Source: Paenibacillus sp. FSL H8-0079 (GTDB taxonomy: Bacteria; Bacillota; Bacilli; Paenibacillales; Paenibacillaceae). From it: 64,000 nt of DNA. Where the stretch lies: NCBI RefSeq assembly GCF_037991315.1, contig NZ_CP150300.1:4526001-4590000 (forward strand), read 5' to 3'. Each line of letters begins with the position of its first letter. The first letter of the stretch is position 1. Of this stretch, positions 8,218 through 15,604 are shown piece by piece. The position numbers and the translations under genes are program-made. The notes beneath the pieces were generated by a model. It was not told the origin of the DNA and ran no database searches. It was given only the letters and a program-made list of their open reading frames with translations.

Positions 8218-8574
8218 TTAGTAGGTGTTCATATCCAGCTGACGCTGCACAATGCGCACAATATCAGCGATGTAGTCTCCAACAATAGGAAGATTAAGCG
8301 CCCCAAGCAGCTGTAAAACATAAATGATCGTTGCTGCGAAAAAGGTAAACCCAATTGCGATCCCCACACCTCTTGCGGCTCCAGACAACAGGTTCAATCC
8401 GATTAATTTCCACGGCCTGTTCAGCAATTCCGTGTATTGCGCAATCCGGGAACGTTCCAGTTCATTCGCCAGACGGTTCGTCAGGGTATGTAACTCTTCG
8501 ATTTTGTCATGTGAATTCAGTTCATCTGATGTTGATGGTGAATTGGATGTGGATTGCTTGTCATGTTCGCTCAT
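8218..8574 (-). CDS. DUF5665 membrane protein
   Basis: This 118-residue protein has an acidic, Ser-rich N-terminus (about 35 residues), a short amphipathic helix, then a membrane region GAARGVGIAIGFTFFAATI and a second hydrophobic stretch ending VGDYIADIVRIV. That layout matches DUF5665 of Bacillales. A TTG-initiated frame reaches 8598, but AAGGAA at about 11 nt selects the ATG at 8574. No function is known to me. It lies between the ileS terminator and the inverted YlyA-like gene, so it is probably monocistronic. Confidence 0.7.
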   Translation of the reverse strand: MSEHDKQSTSNSPSTSDELNSHDKIEELHTLTNRLANELERSRIAQYTELLNRPWKLIGLNLLSGAARGVGIAIGFTFFAATIIYVLQLLGALNLPIVGDYIADIVRIVQRQLDMNTY

Positions 8575-8639
8575 GTTTTGGTCAGTTCCTTTGATCAATA
8601 TAGATTGACTGCACTATAAAATCATTGCCTTTTTGCCTA

Positions 8640-8693
8640 AAAAACAAACGAGCCCAGAACCAGGGAATATGTCCCTGCCTCTGCGGCTCGTTT
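8640..8693 (-). terminator. ileS terminator
   Basis: Outer stem AAACGAGCC (8646-8654) pairs with GGCTCGTTT (8685-8693), with an inner GGGA/TCCC hairpin. On the minus strand it is followed by a T-rich tract (8638-8644), 47 nt after the ileS stop. Confidence 0.85.
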
Positions 8694-8739
8694 ATTTTCA
8701 CGCTATATTCTGTCAATGTTGAATATTACATACTTCGAA

Positions 8740-11700
8740 TTACGCCTCGATGTAAATACCGATCGATTTGCCTCCAGCTTCAATGCGTTCCATAGACTCA
8801 TTCGAGCCGAATGTAACTTCGGTTACGAGAACATTTTCACGCAACACATCATCAAACGCCTGAATAGCTTCCTGAAGGGATGCATCTACATCCAGCGTCA
8901 AACGTACTCTTTTCTCAATCGGCAAGTCCAGTCGTTTCCGGGTATCCTGCACAGCACGAACCACTTCACGGACCCAACCTTCCTGTTCCAATGCTGCCGT
9001 GATTTCGGTATTGAGTGCCACCGTCAGACCGTAACCTGATGCTGAGGCAAAGCCTGATTTGGCCTGTTTATCGACCAACAATTCTTCGCTCGTCACTTGC
9101 AGCTCTTCTCCTTCTGGAGAAACGATGTTCAGTACACCTTCCGAAACCACTTTACGCGTCTCATCGGCAGACATTCCCTTGAAGAAGTTTTGCAGGAACC
9201 CTACGCTTTTGCCGTATTTTTTACCTGCGACCTTCAGGTTCAGCTTCAATGTAAAGTCAACGAATTCCGCATCATTATGCTCGGTACGGATTCCTTTTAC
9301 ATTGATCTCTTCTTTGATGATCTCTTCGTAACTTGTCAGGTCAAATCCTTTATCCAGGGAAACGATCAATTCGGACAGCGGCTGACGTGTCTTGATGCCT
9401 GTTTCGTTACGAACGTTACGGGCAAGTTCGACCACGCGGCGAGCCGTCTCCATATCCTGTTCCAGTCCTGCATCAATCAGTGCTTCGTTAGCTAACGGAT
9501 AGTCTTCCATGTGCACACTCTCACCTGTTGCAAGGTTCAGATAGATGTCTTCTGCCAGCATCGGTGTGAACGGAGCAACCAACTTCGCAGTAGTCACCAG
9601 TACCTCAGTCAATGTACGGTAAGCGTCCAATTTATCCTCTGTCAGGCCACTTCCCCAGAAACGGTCACGGGAACGACGGATATACCAGTTACTCAACTCA
9701 TCAACAAAAGCTTCGATCGCTTTGGAAGAGTTCAAATAGTCGTTAACCAGCAACGCTTTTTCTACAACCAGGATCAGGCTGTTCAGTCTTGACAGAATCC
9801 AGCGATCCAGCTTGTGTGCGGACAGTTTGAACGGGTGCTCCTGTGGATCAAATCCATCAATGGTAGCATAAAGCGTCAGGAACGCGTGGGTGTTGACGAG
9901 CGTATCCACCATTTTAGATTTTGCTTCGCCGACGATGCCTTTGGAGAAACGTTTGCTGTTCCACGGTGCACTGTCAGACAACAAAGCCCAACGGAATGCA
10001 TCAGTACCGTATTCTTCAATGACTTCCCAAGGATCGATAACGTTACCTTTGGATTTGGACATCTTCTGTCCGTTCTCGTCAAGAACGTGTCCTGTAGCCA
10101 TAACCGCTTTGTAAGGCGCTTTGCCTGTCAAAAGGGTGGAAACTGCCAACAAGCTGTAGAACCAGCCACGTGTCTGGTCAATCCCTTCACAGATCATATC
10201 CGCAGGATACTGCTGTTCGAATACTTCTTTATTTTCAAATGGATAGTGCTGCTGGGCAAACGGCATGGAGCCGCTGTCGAACCAGACATCAATCACTTCC
10301 GGTGTACGTTTCATTTCATATTTGCCACAAGAGCTCATGACTTTAACGTCATCCACATAAGGTTTATGCAATTCAAGATTCTCAGGCACGTCGCCTACCG
10401 CACGGGCACGCAATTCTGCAATGCTGTGTGGAGCAAATTGTTCCCCAGTCTCCTCGCACACCCAGATGTTCAGCGGAGTTCCCCAATAGCGATCACGGCT
10501 GATATTCCAATCCACCAGATCCTCAAGGAATTTCCCGAAGCGACCTTCCCGAACATGACCCGGGAACCAATCCACTTCACTATTGTTAGCAATCAGTTGG
10601 TCCTTGATGGCTGTCGTTTGGATAAACCAGCTATCCATTGCATAGTACAGAAGCGGTGTATCACAACGCCAGCAGAATGGGTAGCTGTGCTCATATTTTT
10701 CTTTGCTGAACAAACGTCCATGCTCCGACAGATATCTCACGATATCAATATCACAATCCTTCACGAAACGTCCGGCAAAGTCAGTAACCTCAGCGACAAA
10801 TTTGCCTTCCAGGTCCACCATGTTCACAAAGCTGATCCCATTCTCACGGCATACACGGTAGTCATCTTCACCGTGGGCAGGAGCCATGTGTACGATACCC
10901 GTACCACTTGCATCCGTTACAAAGCCTGCGCCCAAGATGATGTTGGCTTTCTCAGCCTGTACGTACTTGAATGGAGGATCATACGTTTTGCCAACAAGGT
11001 CAGCACCTTTCAGCGCACCAATGATCTCATACTCACCTTTGGCATCTTTCATCACTTTCTCAACCAGATTGGTTGCCATGATGTACACTTCGTTGTCTTG
11101 ACGAACACGGGAGTAGTCCATCTCCGGATTCACGGCAAGTGCAACGTGCGAAGGCAATGTCCAAGGCGTTGTCGTCCAGGCGAGTACGAATTCTCCGCTG
11201 TCATTCAGTTTGAATTTCGCTGTAGCGCTCAAGTCTTTGACGTCTTTGTACCCTTGTGCAACTTCATGGGAACTCAGTGTCGTCTGACAAGATGGACAAT
11301 ACGGGCTCACACGATGACCACGATACAGCAATCCCTTCTCGTGGATCGTCGCCAGGATGTTCCATACACTCTCGATGTAATTGTTATCAAGGGTGATATA
11401 TGGGTTATCCATATCCGTCCAATATCCGATACCTTCCGTCAGGTCACGCCATTGTTGCTCGTACTCGAATACGCTCGCTTTACATTCGTTAATGAATTTC
11501 TCCACGCCGTAATCTTCGATTTCCCACTTGTGGGAGATGCCGAGCTTCTTCTGCACACCCAGTTCTACAGGCAGACCATGTGTATCCCAGCCCGCTTTAC
11601 GAACGACACGGTAACCCTTCATCGTGTTATACCGTCCAACGAAATCCTTGATTACGCGTCCCAGTACGTGACCGATATGCGGTTTACCGTTCGCTGTAGG

Positions 11701-11838
11701 CGGCCCTTCATAAAATACGAAGTTTGGCTTGCCCTCCCGGTTTTCGATGGATCTTTTGAATGTATTCTCCGTTTTCCATTTATCTAACACGCGTAATTCT
11801 CTGGCGCGTGCCTTCTCTTTGACGTCAACTCGTTGCAT
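8740..11838 (-). CDS. ileS: Isoleucine--tRNA ligase, type 2 (IleS2-like)
   Basis: This 1032-residue class I synthetase charges tRNA-Ile and edits valine. The signature FYEGPPTANGKPHIGHVLGR (HIGH at about residues 54-57) and a later KMSKSKGN mark the catalytic Rossmann fold, and a CP1 editing region and long C-terminal domain follow. The EGPPTANG form and the length match the eukaryote-like type 2 IleRS, whose members are known to resist mupirocin; type 1 enzymes read DGPPYANG. A TTG-led frame reaches 11847, but GGAAAG at 9 nt supports the ATG at 11838. Expression is controlled by an Ile T-box about 400 nt upstream. No second ileS is in this window. Confidence 0.95.
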   Translation of the reverse strand: MQRVDVKEKARARELRVLDKWKTENTFKRSIENREGKPNFVFYEGPPTANGKPHIGHVLGRVIKDFVGRYNTMKGYRVVRKAGWDTHGLPVELGVQKKLGISHKWEIEDYGVEKFINECKASVFEYEQQWRDLTEGIGYWTDMDNPYITLDNNYIESVWNILATIHEKGLLYRGHRVSPYCPSCQTTLSSHEVAQGYKDVKDLSATAKFKLNDSGEFVLAWTTTPWTLPSHVALAVNPEMDYSRVRQDNEVYIMATNLVEKVMKDAKGEYEIIGALKGADLVGKTYDPPFKYVQAEKANIILGAGFVTDASGTGIVHMAPAHGEDDYRVCRENGISFVNMVDLEGKFVAEVTDFAGRFVKDCDIDIVRYLSEHGRLFSKEKYEHSYPFCWRCDTPLLYYAMDSWFIQTTAIKDQLIANNSEVDWFPGHVREGRFGKFLEDLVDWNISRDRYWGTPLNIWVCEETGEQFAPHSIAELRARAVGDVPENLELHKPYVDDVKVMSSCGKYEMKRTPEVIDVWFDSGSMPFAQQHYPFENKEVFEQQYPADMICEGIDQTRGWFYSLLAVSTLLTGKAPYKAVMATGHVLDENGQKMSKSKGNVIDPWEVIEEYGTDAFRWALLSDSAPWNSKRFSKGIVGEAKSKMVDTLVNTHAFLTLYATIDGFDPQEHPFKLSAHKLDRWILSRLNSLILVVEKALLVNDYLNSSKAIEAFVDELSNWYIRRSRDRFWGSGLTEDKLDAYRTLTEVLVTTAKLVAPFTPMLAEDIYLNLATGESVHMEDYPLANEALIDAGLEQDMETARRVVELARNVRNETGIKTRQPLSELIVSLDKGFDLTSYEEIIKEEINVKGIRTEHNDAEFVDFTLKLNLKVAGKKYGKSVGFLQNFFKGMSADETRKVVSEGVLNIVSPEGEELQVTSEELLVDKQAKSGFASASGYGLTVALNTEITAALEQEGWVREVVRAVQDTRKRLDLPIEKRVRLTLDVDASLQEAIQAFDDVLRENVLVTEVTFGSNESMERIEAGGKSIGIYIEA

Positions 11839-12076
11839 GATGATCAACTTTCCTTTCTTTGGTTAGATTGTGGACCGTCCACAAAAAGCGTTTCAATCCC
11901 CCTAAATCCCCCTTGCCAAGGGGGACCCCATAGGAGCTCCGCCCTCTGGACACCCGGGATGGGTTGTCGTTGGGGATCGGTGGTGCTTATGGGCGAAGGT
12001 TTATGTGCGTAGTGGCGGCCATTCTGCGGTTGTTCCCTGCGTGAACGCCGCATGGCCTTACCGCGAGGCGGGTGTT

Positions 12077-12148
12077 GCCGGGCGCTTCGCTCCCCCGGCG
12101 TGCGGCTCTCTTCTTGAGGACCCTTCGGGCCTCATGAACATTCGCCTT
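12077..12148 (-). repeat. 72-nt direct repeat, copy A
   Basis: This runs from GCCGGGCGC to CATTCGCCTT and is about four-fifths identical, without gaps, to copy B at 12163-12234. The shared core is CCCTTCGGGCCTCATGAAC. The start-to-start distance is 86 nt. Confidence 0.75.
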
Positions 12149-12162
12149 GGCGAAACCTAAGT

Positions 12163-12234
12163 GCCAGGTGCTCCGCTCTCCCGGCAGGTGTCTCTCTCCC
12201 TGAGGTCCCTTCGGGCCTCATGAACGTTAGCCTT
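12163..12234 (-). repeat. 72-nt direct repeat, copy B
   Basis: The second copy ends immediately before the T-run of the ileS T-box terminator. It aligns gap-free with copy A and shares the core CCCTTCGGGCCTCATGAAC. Only two copies are seen in the window, and they are not separated by CRISPR-like unique spacers. Confidence 0.75.
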
Positions 12235-12244
12235 TTTTGGACAC

Positions 12245-12565
12245 AAAAAAGCCACGTCCCTGGAAAGGGACGAGGCTATACTCGCGTTACCACCCTAATT
12301 CTGTTCATCACAAACCACATCCAAGCAAGCCTGGGTATGCTCTGTCATCAACAGCGCTTATGCCCCACTATACTACCGCAGGGTGCCGTTATAACGTACG
12401 GCTTACGGTTCGGCTTACACACGGTAATCAAGATCACCGCTTCAGCGTCACTTCTCCGGGGAGATATTCGGCTATAACTCATCCATTGGTTTGCACCAAC
12501 CACCAACTCTCTGAGGGATGAGATCATAACGTACTGAACCCGTCATGGAATCACTATTCATTATG
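12245..12565 (-). promoter_or_regulatory. T-box riboswitch (isoleucine) controlling ileS
   Basis: On the minus strand Stem I features appear in order: AGTA of the specifier loop, the AGAGAGTTGGTGGTTGGTG and GCAAACC apical region, then GAATATCTCC, in which the specifier codon after GAAT is ATC (12463-12465), an Ile codon. The antiterminator T-box sequence AGGGTGGTAACGCGAG lies at 12281-12296. A GC-rich terminator stem with a TTTCC loop follows (12246-12276) and ends in a T run. Uncharged tRNA-Ile should stabilise the antiterminator and let transcription reach ileS. Confidence 0.93.
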
Positions 12566-12571
12566 AATATA

Positions 12572-12600
12572 GTTATAGCCTCTTTGCAGACAAAAGTCAA
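12572..12600 (-). promoter_or_regulatory. Sigma-A promoter of the ileS T-box transcript
   Basis: TTGACT (12595-12600), a 17-nt spacer and TATAAC (12572-12577) lie just upstream of T-box Stem I and 12 nt after the divIVA stop codon. Confidence 0.75.
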
Positions 12601-12612
12601 CCAGGCGACAGA

Positions 12613-13122
12613 CTAATAAATTTCTTTCATCTCCCGCTCACGGTCACGCACTTCCTGCTCCCGGCTCTCAAGCACTTCCCAACCATCCTGAGTCAACAGT
12701 TCAAGCTGCGCTTCAACAAGCGTGCGGAAACGGGCACGATAAATCGAGGCCTGCTTTTTCAGTTCTTCCACTTCCAAAGCAATTTTGCGAGATTTGCCCA
12801 ACGATTCGTTCACGATCCGGTCTGCATTTTTCTCTGCTTCCTTCACGATCAACTGCGCTTCTTTCTTCGCATTACCCTTCACATCATCAGCAGCTTCCTG
12901 CGCAATGATGATCGTTTTGCTAAGCGTCTCTTCAATTGTGGAAAAATGATCCAGTTTCTCCTGAACGGACAGCAACTGATTGCTCAGCTCTTTGTTCTCG
13001 CGAATGACGCCTTCGTAATCTTTGATGACTTGATCCAGGAATTCATTGACTTCATCCTCGTCATACCCGCGCAAACGTCGGGAAAATTCCTTGTTGTGTA
13101 TGTCCAGCGGCGTTAATGGCAT
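12613..13122 (-). CDS. divIVA: Septum placement and polar targeting protein DivIVA
   Basis: This 169-residue cytoplasmic coiled-coil protein recognises curved membrane at septa and poles. The N-terminal MPLTPLDIHNKEFSRRLRGY and DEVNEFLDQVIKDYE are the conserved lipid-binding domain; residues from about 40 to 165 are heptad-rich coiled coil. The ATG at 13122 is chosen because AGGAGG sits 8 nt upstream, while the GTG at 13131 overlaps that site. It lies at the end of the ylm cluster as in Bacillus, but about 240 nt after ylmH with its own promoter and structured leader. Confidence 0.93.
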   Translation of the reverse strand: MPLTPLDIHNKEFSRRLRGYDEDEVNEFLDQVIKDYEGVIRENKELSNQLLSVQEKLDHFSTIEETLSKTIIIAQEAADDVKGNAKKEAQLIVKEAEKNADRIVNESLGKSRKIALEVEELKKQASIYRARFRTLVEAQLELLTQDGWEVLESREQEVRDREREMKEIY

Positions 13123-13312
13123 GCTGTCCACCTCCTGTTAAAGTTCCTTCCCGTCCAGAGAAGGTTTGCAGCATATGGGTACCACCCAAGGGGCCGTATC
13201 GTTGATGACTAACCTTGGCAACGTATACGGAATGCAGGATCAGAATTGCATCCTCCAACGTTCATGTAAAGCTTTGACTTAATGTTTATCGGATACACCG
13301 CGTATTTTCTAC
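13123..13312 (-). promoter_or_regulatory. Structured 5' leader of divIVA
   Basis: The untranslated leader of about 190 nt holds a stem of 11 bp with one bulged base (CCGTATaCGTTG at 13230-13219 with CAACGATACGG at 13204-13194). The loop sequence CCAAGG (13213-13218) is complementary to CCTTGG just downstream (13186-13191), so an alternative helix is possible. Then come GGGTGGTACC, identical to the T-box core decamer, and a CCTTC/GAAGG hairpin just before the ribosome binding site. No Stem I or specifier loop is visible. Confidence 0.4.
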
Positions 13313-13318
13313 ACCTTT

Positions 13319-13346
13319 ATGATAAACATTTCGACAAGAAAGCCAA
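13319..13346 (-). promoter_or_regulatory. divIVA promoter with a Spo0A-like box
   Basis: On the minus strand TTGGCT (13341-13346), a 16-nt spacer and TATCAT (13319-13324) form a plausible sigma-A promoter. The spacer contains TGTCGAA (13330-13336), the exact core of the Spo0A box, in a position that would suggest repression. Confidence 0.4.
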
Positions 13347-13362
13347 TTTTCCTGCAACAGAC

Positions 13363-14145
13363 TCAGGCAAATTTGCCGATTTTCACTCGGCAACGCCCTT
13401 TTTTGGTCATCCCATCCTGTTCCATAACCTTGAAACGGCCAAATCCCTGAATCGATACAACATCACCCGCTTTTAGCGATTTGGAGGGATCTTCCTCAAC
13501 TTTCCAGTTTACACGGCAGCGACCAGCTTTGATCGGCACCAGCACTTTACTGCGACTAAGCCGATACACATCTGCACAGATTCCATCCAAACGAAGCGAA
13601 GCGACCGTAATGTCCATCGTCTCCAGTTTGTTCTCTGACCAACGCATCTGATCCAAAGGAAGTAACTCCGTGAACACATGTAACCGATGCACCTGATTCA
13701 GTTGAAGCGATAAAAAAGCGCCGGTTTCCGCCGCCACCACTGTATGGCAACCGTCCTCCAGCACTTGGATATCCCCGATCTTTCCACGTTTCATCCCAAG
13801 CCCGAGCAGGGAACCCATATAGTCCCCATGCTCCAGCTCCGAGATTTTCTGATCATCAGACGTAATGCTCAGCACCTGCATACCCATATCCTCATCATCC
13901 AGATACATATAATCAGGTGCAACCAGCGCACGCTTGCGCTCAGCAGCCTCATAACCACCATCCAGACGAATCTGAACGTCATTACGACGATTGGCAAGAG
14001 TTTGTAAAATAAAAACCTGCCTTGGGTCAAGAAAGTCAGTTAGCTTCATGTCATGATACTTGCCTGCCTGCTCAACCCAGTCCGATGCTTTATCTACAAA
14101 ATCCCGCTCATCATGGCTAAAATGTTCGTAAATTTCACCGCTCAT
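13363..14145 (-). CDS. ylmH: S4-domain RNA-binding protein YlmH
   Basis: This 260-residue protein has an N-terminal YlmH-type domain (SHDERDFVDKASDWVEQA, FLDPRQVFIL) and a C-terminal S4 domain from about residue 182 (LRLDGICADVYRLSRSKV, then GDVVSIQGFGRFKV). YlmH-type S4 proteins bind ribosomes carrying obstructed nascent chains and are linked to ribosome quality control in Bacillus. The ATG start is used; the gene follows ylmG by 16 nt, the spacing of a common operon with sepF and pgeF. Confidence 0.88.
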   Translation of the reverse strand: MSGEIYEHFSHDERDFVDKASDWVEQAGKYHDMKLTDFLDPRQVFILQTLANRRNDVQIRLDGGYEAAERKRALVAPDYMYLDDEDMGMQVLSITSDDQKISELEHGDYMGSLLGLGMKRGKIGDIQVLEDGCHTVVAAETGAFLSLQLNQVHRLHVFTELLPLDQMRWSENKLETMDITVASLRLDGICADVYRLSRSKVLVPIKAGRCRVNWKVEEDPSKSLKAGDVVSIQGFGRFKVMEQDGMTKKGRCRVKIGKFA

Positions 14146-14161
14146 CTATAGTCACCCTACC

Positions 14162-14431
14162 CTAATATGCAAAATACCGAAGTATGGAGATCAGCCCATT
14201 AAGCGCCAGTTGAAGAACAATCAGCGCCACAATCGGGGAAATATCCAGCACCCCGAACAAAGGCGGTATAAATCGACGAAACGGACTTAGGTATGGTTCC
14301 ACTAATTTGCCTAGCCATTCACCGATAAAGCTCTCCCGTGCATTGGGAAGCCATGACATCAATATGTAGACGATGACCATGTAAAAGTAAATTTGATATG
14401 CAAAACCCAAAATATTAACTAACGACTCCAA
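14162..14431 (-). CDS. YggT family membrane protein (YlmG)
   Basis: This 89-residue protein has two hydrophobic segments flanking the family loop SWLPNARESFIGEWLGKL and VEPYLSPFRRFIPP. YggT/YlmG proteins are conserved beside sepF; they are thought to act in membrane or division-site organisation, with no defined biochemistry. It lies 7 nt downstream of sepF. Confidence 0.88.
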   Translation of the reverse strand: MESLVNILGFAYQIYFYMVIVYILMSWLPNARESFIGEWLGKLVEPYLSPFRRFIPPLFGVLDISPIVALIVLQLALNGLISILRYFAY

Positions 14432-14438
14432 AAACGGC

Positions 14439-14906
14439 TCACCTCATTCTGTTATAATCTTGCTCGCTGTCAGCCAGTATTTCCGTAATTGATCCCTGAA
14501 TTTCAACCGTATCTGGCGTGCAGAGAAAAATGTTTCCGCCGATTTTGGAAATACCGCCACCCAATGCGTATACCGTGCCACTCAAAAAATCAATAACGCG
14601 CAGCGCTTGGTCCTGACGTATTCGTTGCAAGTTCACCACAACGGTACGATGCGAACGCAGATGGTCGGCAATCTCCTGAGCCTCGTCGTAAGAACGCGGT
14701 TCATACAGGACAACTTTAACATTTTTCTGGGAATGAATGCTCACCACATTATTCCCCCTTTGGTTTCTACGTTTATCGAGACTGGAAGTTTCAGCTTCCT
14801 GCTGTTCAGGTTCATTTTCCTCCTGCGCAGCCATCCGTTCACGTTCCACAATCTCTTCCTCTTCCTGAAGTCCGAGGAAATTCATAAATTTATTCATTAC
14901 GCCCAT
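14439..14906 (-). CDS. sepF: Cell division protein SepF
   Basis: This 155-residue protein anchors and bundles FtsZ filaments at the septum. It has an N-terminal amphipathic membrane-binding segment (MNKFMNFLGL), an acidic Glu/Gln-rich linker (residues 15-45) and the globular SepF domain (VVLYEPRSYDEAQEIADHL, VVVNLQRI, FLSGTVYALGG). The ATG at 14906 has AGGAGG at 7 nt. It overlaps the end of the YggS-type gene by 10 nt. Confidence 0.93.
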   Translation of the reverse strand: MGVMNKFMNFLGLQEEEEIVERERMAAQEENEPEQQEAETSSLDKRRNQRGNNVVSIHSQKNVKVVLYEPRSYDEAQEIADHLRSHRTVVVNLQRIRQDQALRVIDFLSGTVYALGGGISKIGGNIFLCTPDTVEIQGSITEILADSEQDYNRMR

Positions 14907-15598
14907 CGTGAACCCTCCTCTTTTCCTACGAGAATCGATCCCAGTCGTACCCAGGTTGCACCTTCTTCAATGGCCACTTCAAAATCATTGGACATCCCCA
15001 TCGACAGTTCAGTCAACGGTTCTGCTGTAAGGGCTTGTCCATTCAATTGATCTCTCAGCTCACGCAATCCACGAAATACGGGACGCGTCAGCTCCGGATT
15101 TTCCTCATGAGGTGCCATGGTCATCAGGCCGACGACCTTGAGATTGTTGAACGAACGAATATCACGCAAAAATGAACTTGCCTGTTCCGGTTGTAAGCCA
15201 TACTTGCTCTCTTCACCCGAAATATTCACCTGCAAAAACGTTTCCACTTGTATGCCAAGTGAAGCTGCTTTCTTATCCAACTCCTTCGCCAATGACAAAC
15301 GATCCAGTGAATGTATGTAACGAAACTTGCCAATCACGTCTTTCACCTTGTTCGTCTGCAAATGACCGATAAAATGCCAGGTACCCTGCTGACCAAAAGC
15401 TTCCCATTTGGCCTGTGCATCCTGCCACCGGTTTTCTCCAATATGCTCAAGACCATGATTCAGCACCGATCCCGTTGTTTCAAGTGAGACATACTTCGTG
15501 ACCGCAATCACATTCACATCATCACGTTGACGGTTACTGCGCCGACATGCATCCTCGATCTTCTGATTCACCTGTTGTATACGCTCCTCCAAAGACAC
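14897..15598 (-). CDS. PLP homeostasis protein, YggS/YlmE family
   Basis: This 233-residue alanine-racemase-fold protein binds PLP and buffers vitamin B6 and amino/keto-acid pools. The PLP lysine is in VIAVTKYVS (around residue 35); other conserved pieces are GENRWQDAQ, WHFIGHLQTNK, VNISGEESKYG and ELSMGMSNDFEVAIEEG. The start is 6 nt after the pgeF stop. It occupies the ylmE position of the cluster. Confidence 0.9.
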   Translation of the reverse strand: MSLEERIQQVNQKIEDACRRSNRQRDDVNVIAVTKYVSLETTGSVLNHGLEHIGENRWQDAQAKWEAFGQQGTWHFIGHLQTNKVKDVIGKFRYIHSLDRLSLAKELDKKAASLGIQVETFLQVNISGEESKYGLQPEQASSFLRDIRSFNNLKVVGLMTMAPHEENPELTRPVFRGLRELRDQLNGQALTAEPLTELSMGMSNDFEVAIEEGATWVRLGSILVGKEEGSRWA

Positions 15599-15604
15599 AG
15601 AGGG

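Larger units (their letters stand above)
11848..12244 (-). other. GC-rich structured leader insert between T-box and ileS
   Basis: No convincing gene is present in these roughly 400 nt, which lie downstream of the T-box terminator and so are transcribed as ileS 5' UTR. The stretch is much richer in G+C than its surroundings. It contains a 7-bp hairpin CCCCCTT/AAGGGGG (11908-11924) flanked by the iterated AATCCCCCT motif, a GGCCAT/ATGGCC pair near 12017-12057, and two 72-nt direct repeats. A short minus-strand frame at 11844-12053 has no ribosome binding site and looks spurious. Confidence 0.6.

Noticed and set aside
9814..11787. 657-codon open frame on the plus strand
   Set aside because: It is antisense to ileS throughout, has no ribosome binding site and gives a Cys/His-rich translation without any motif; it is a codon-usage shadow.
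11844..12053. Small frame in the ileS leader
   Set aside because: It has no ribosome binding site, an Arg/Pro/Gln-rich translation and overlaps palindromic RNA; no support as a leader peptide.
12077..12234. Possible CRISPR-like repeat pair
   Set aside because: There are only two 72-nt imperfect copies with a 14-nt gap, no further units and no cas genes.
12220..12521. Plus-strand frames over the T-box
   Set aside because: They lie antisense to a well-formed T-box riboswitch and have no start signals.
13141..13200. A full second T-box upstream of divIVA
   Set aside because: The core decamer GGGTGGTACC is present, but Stem I, a specifier codon and a terminator T run are not, so I do not call it a functional T-box.
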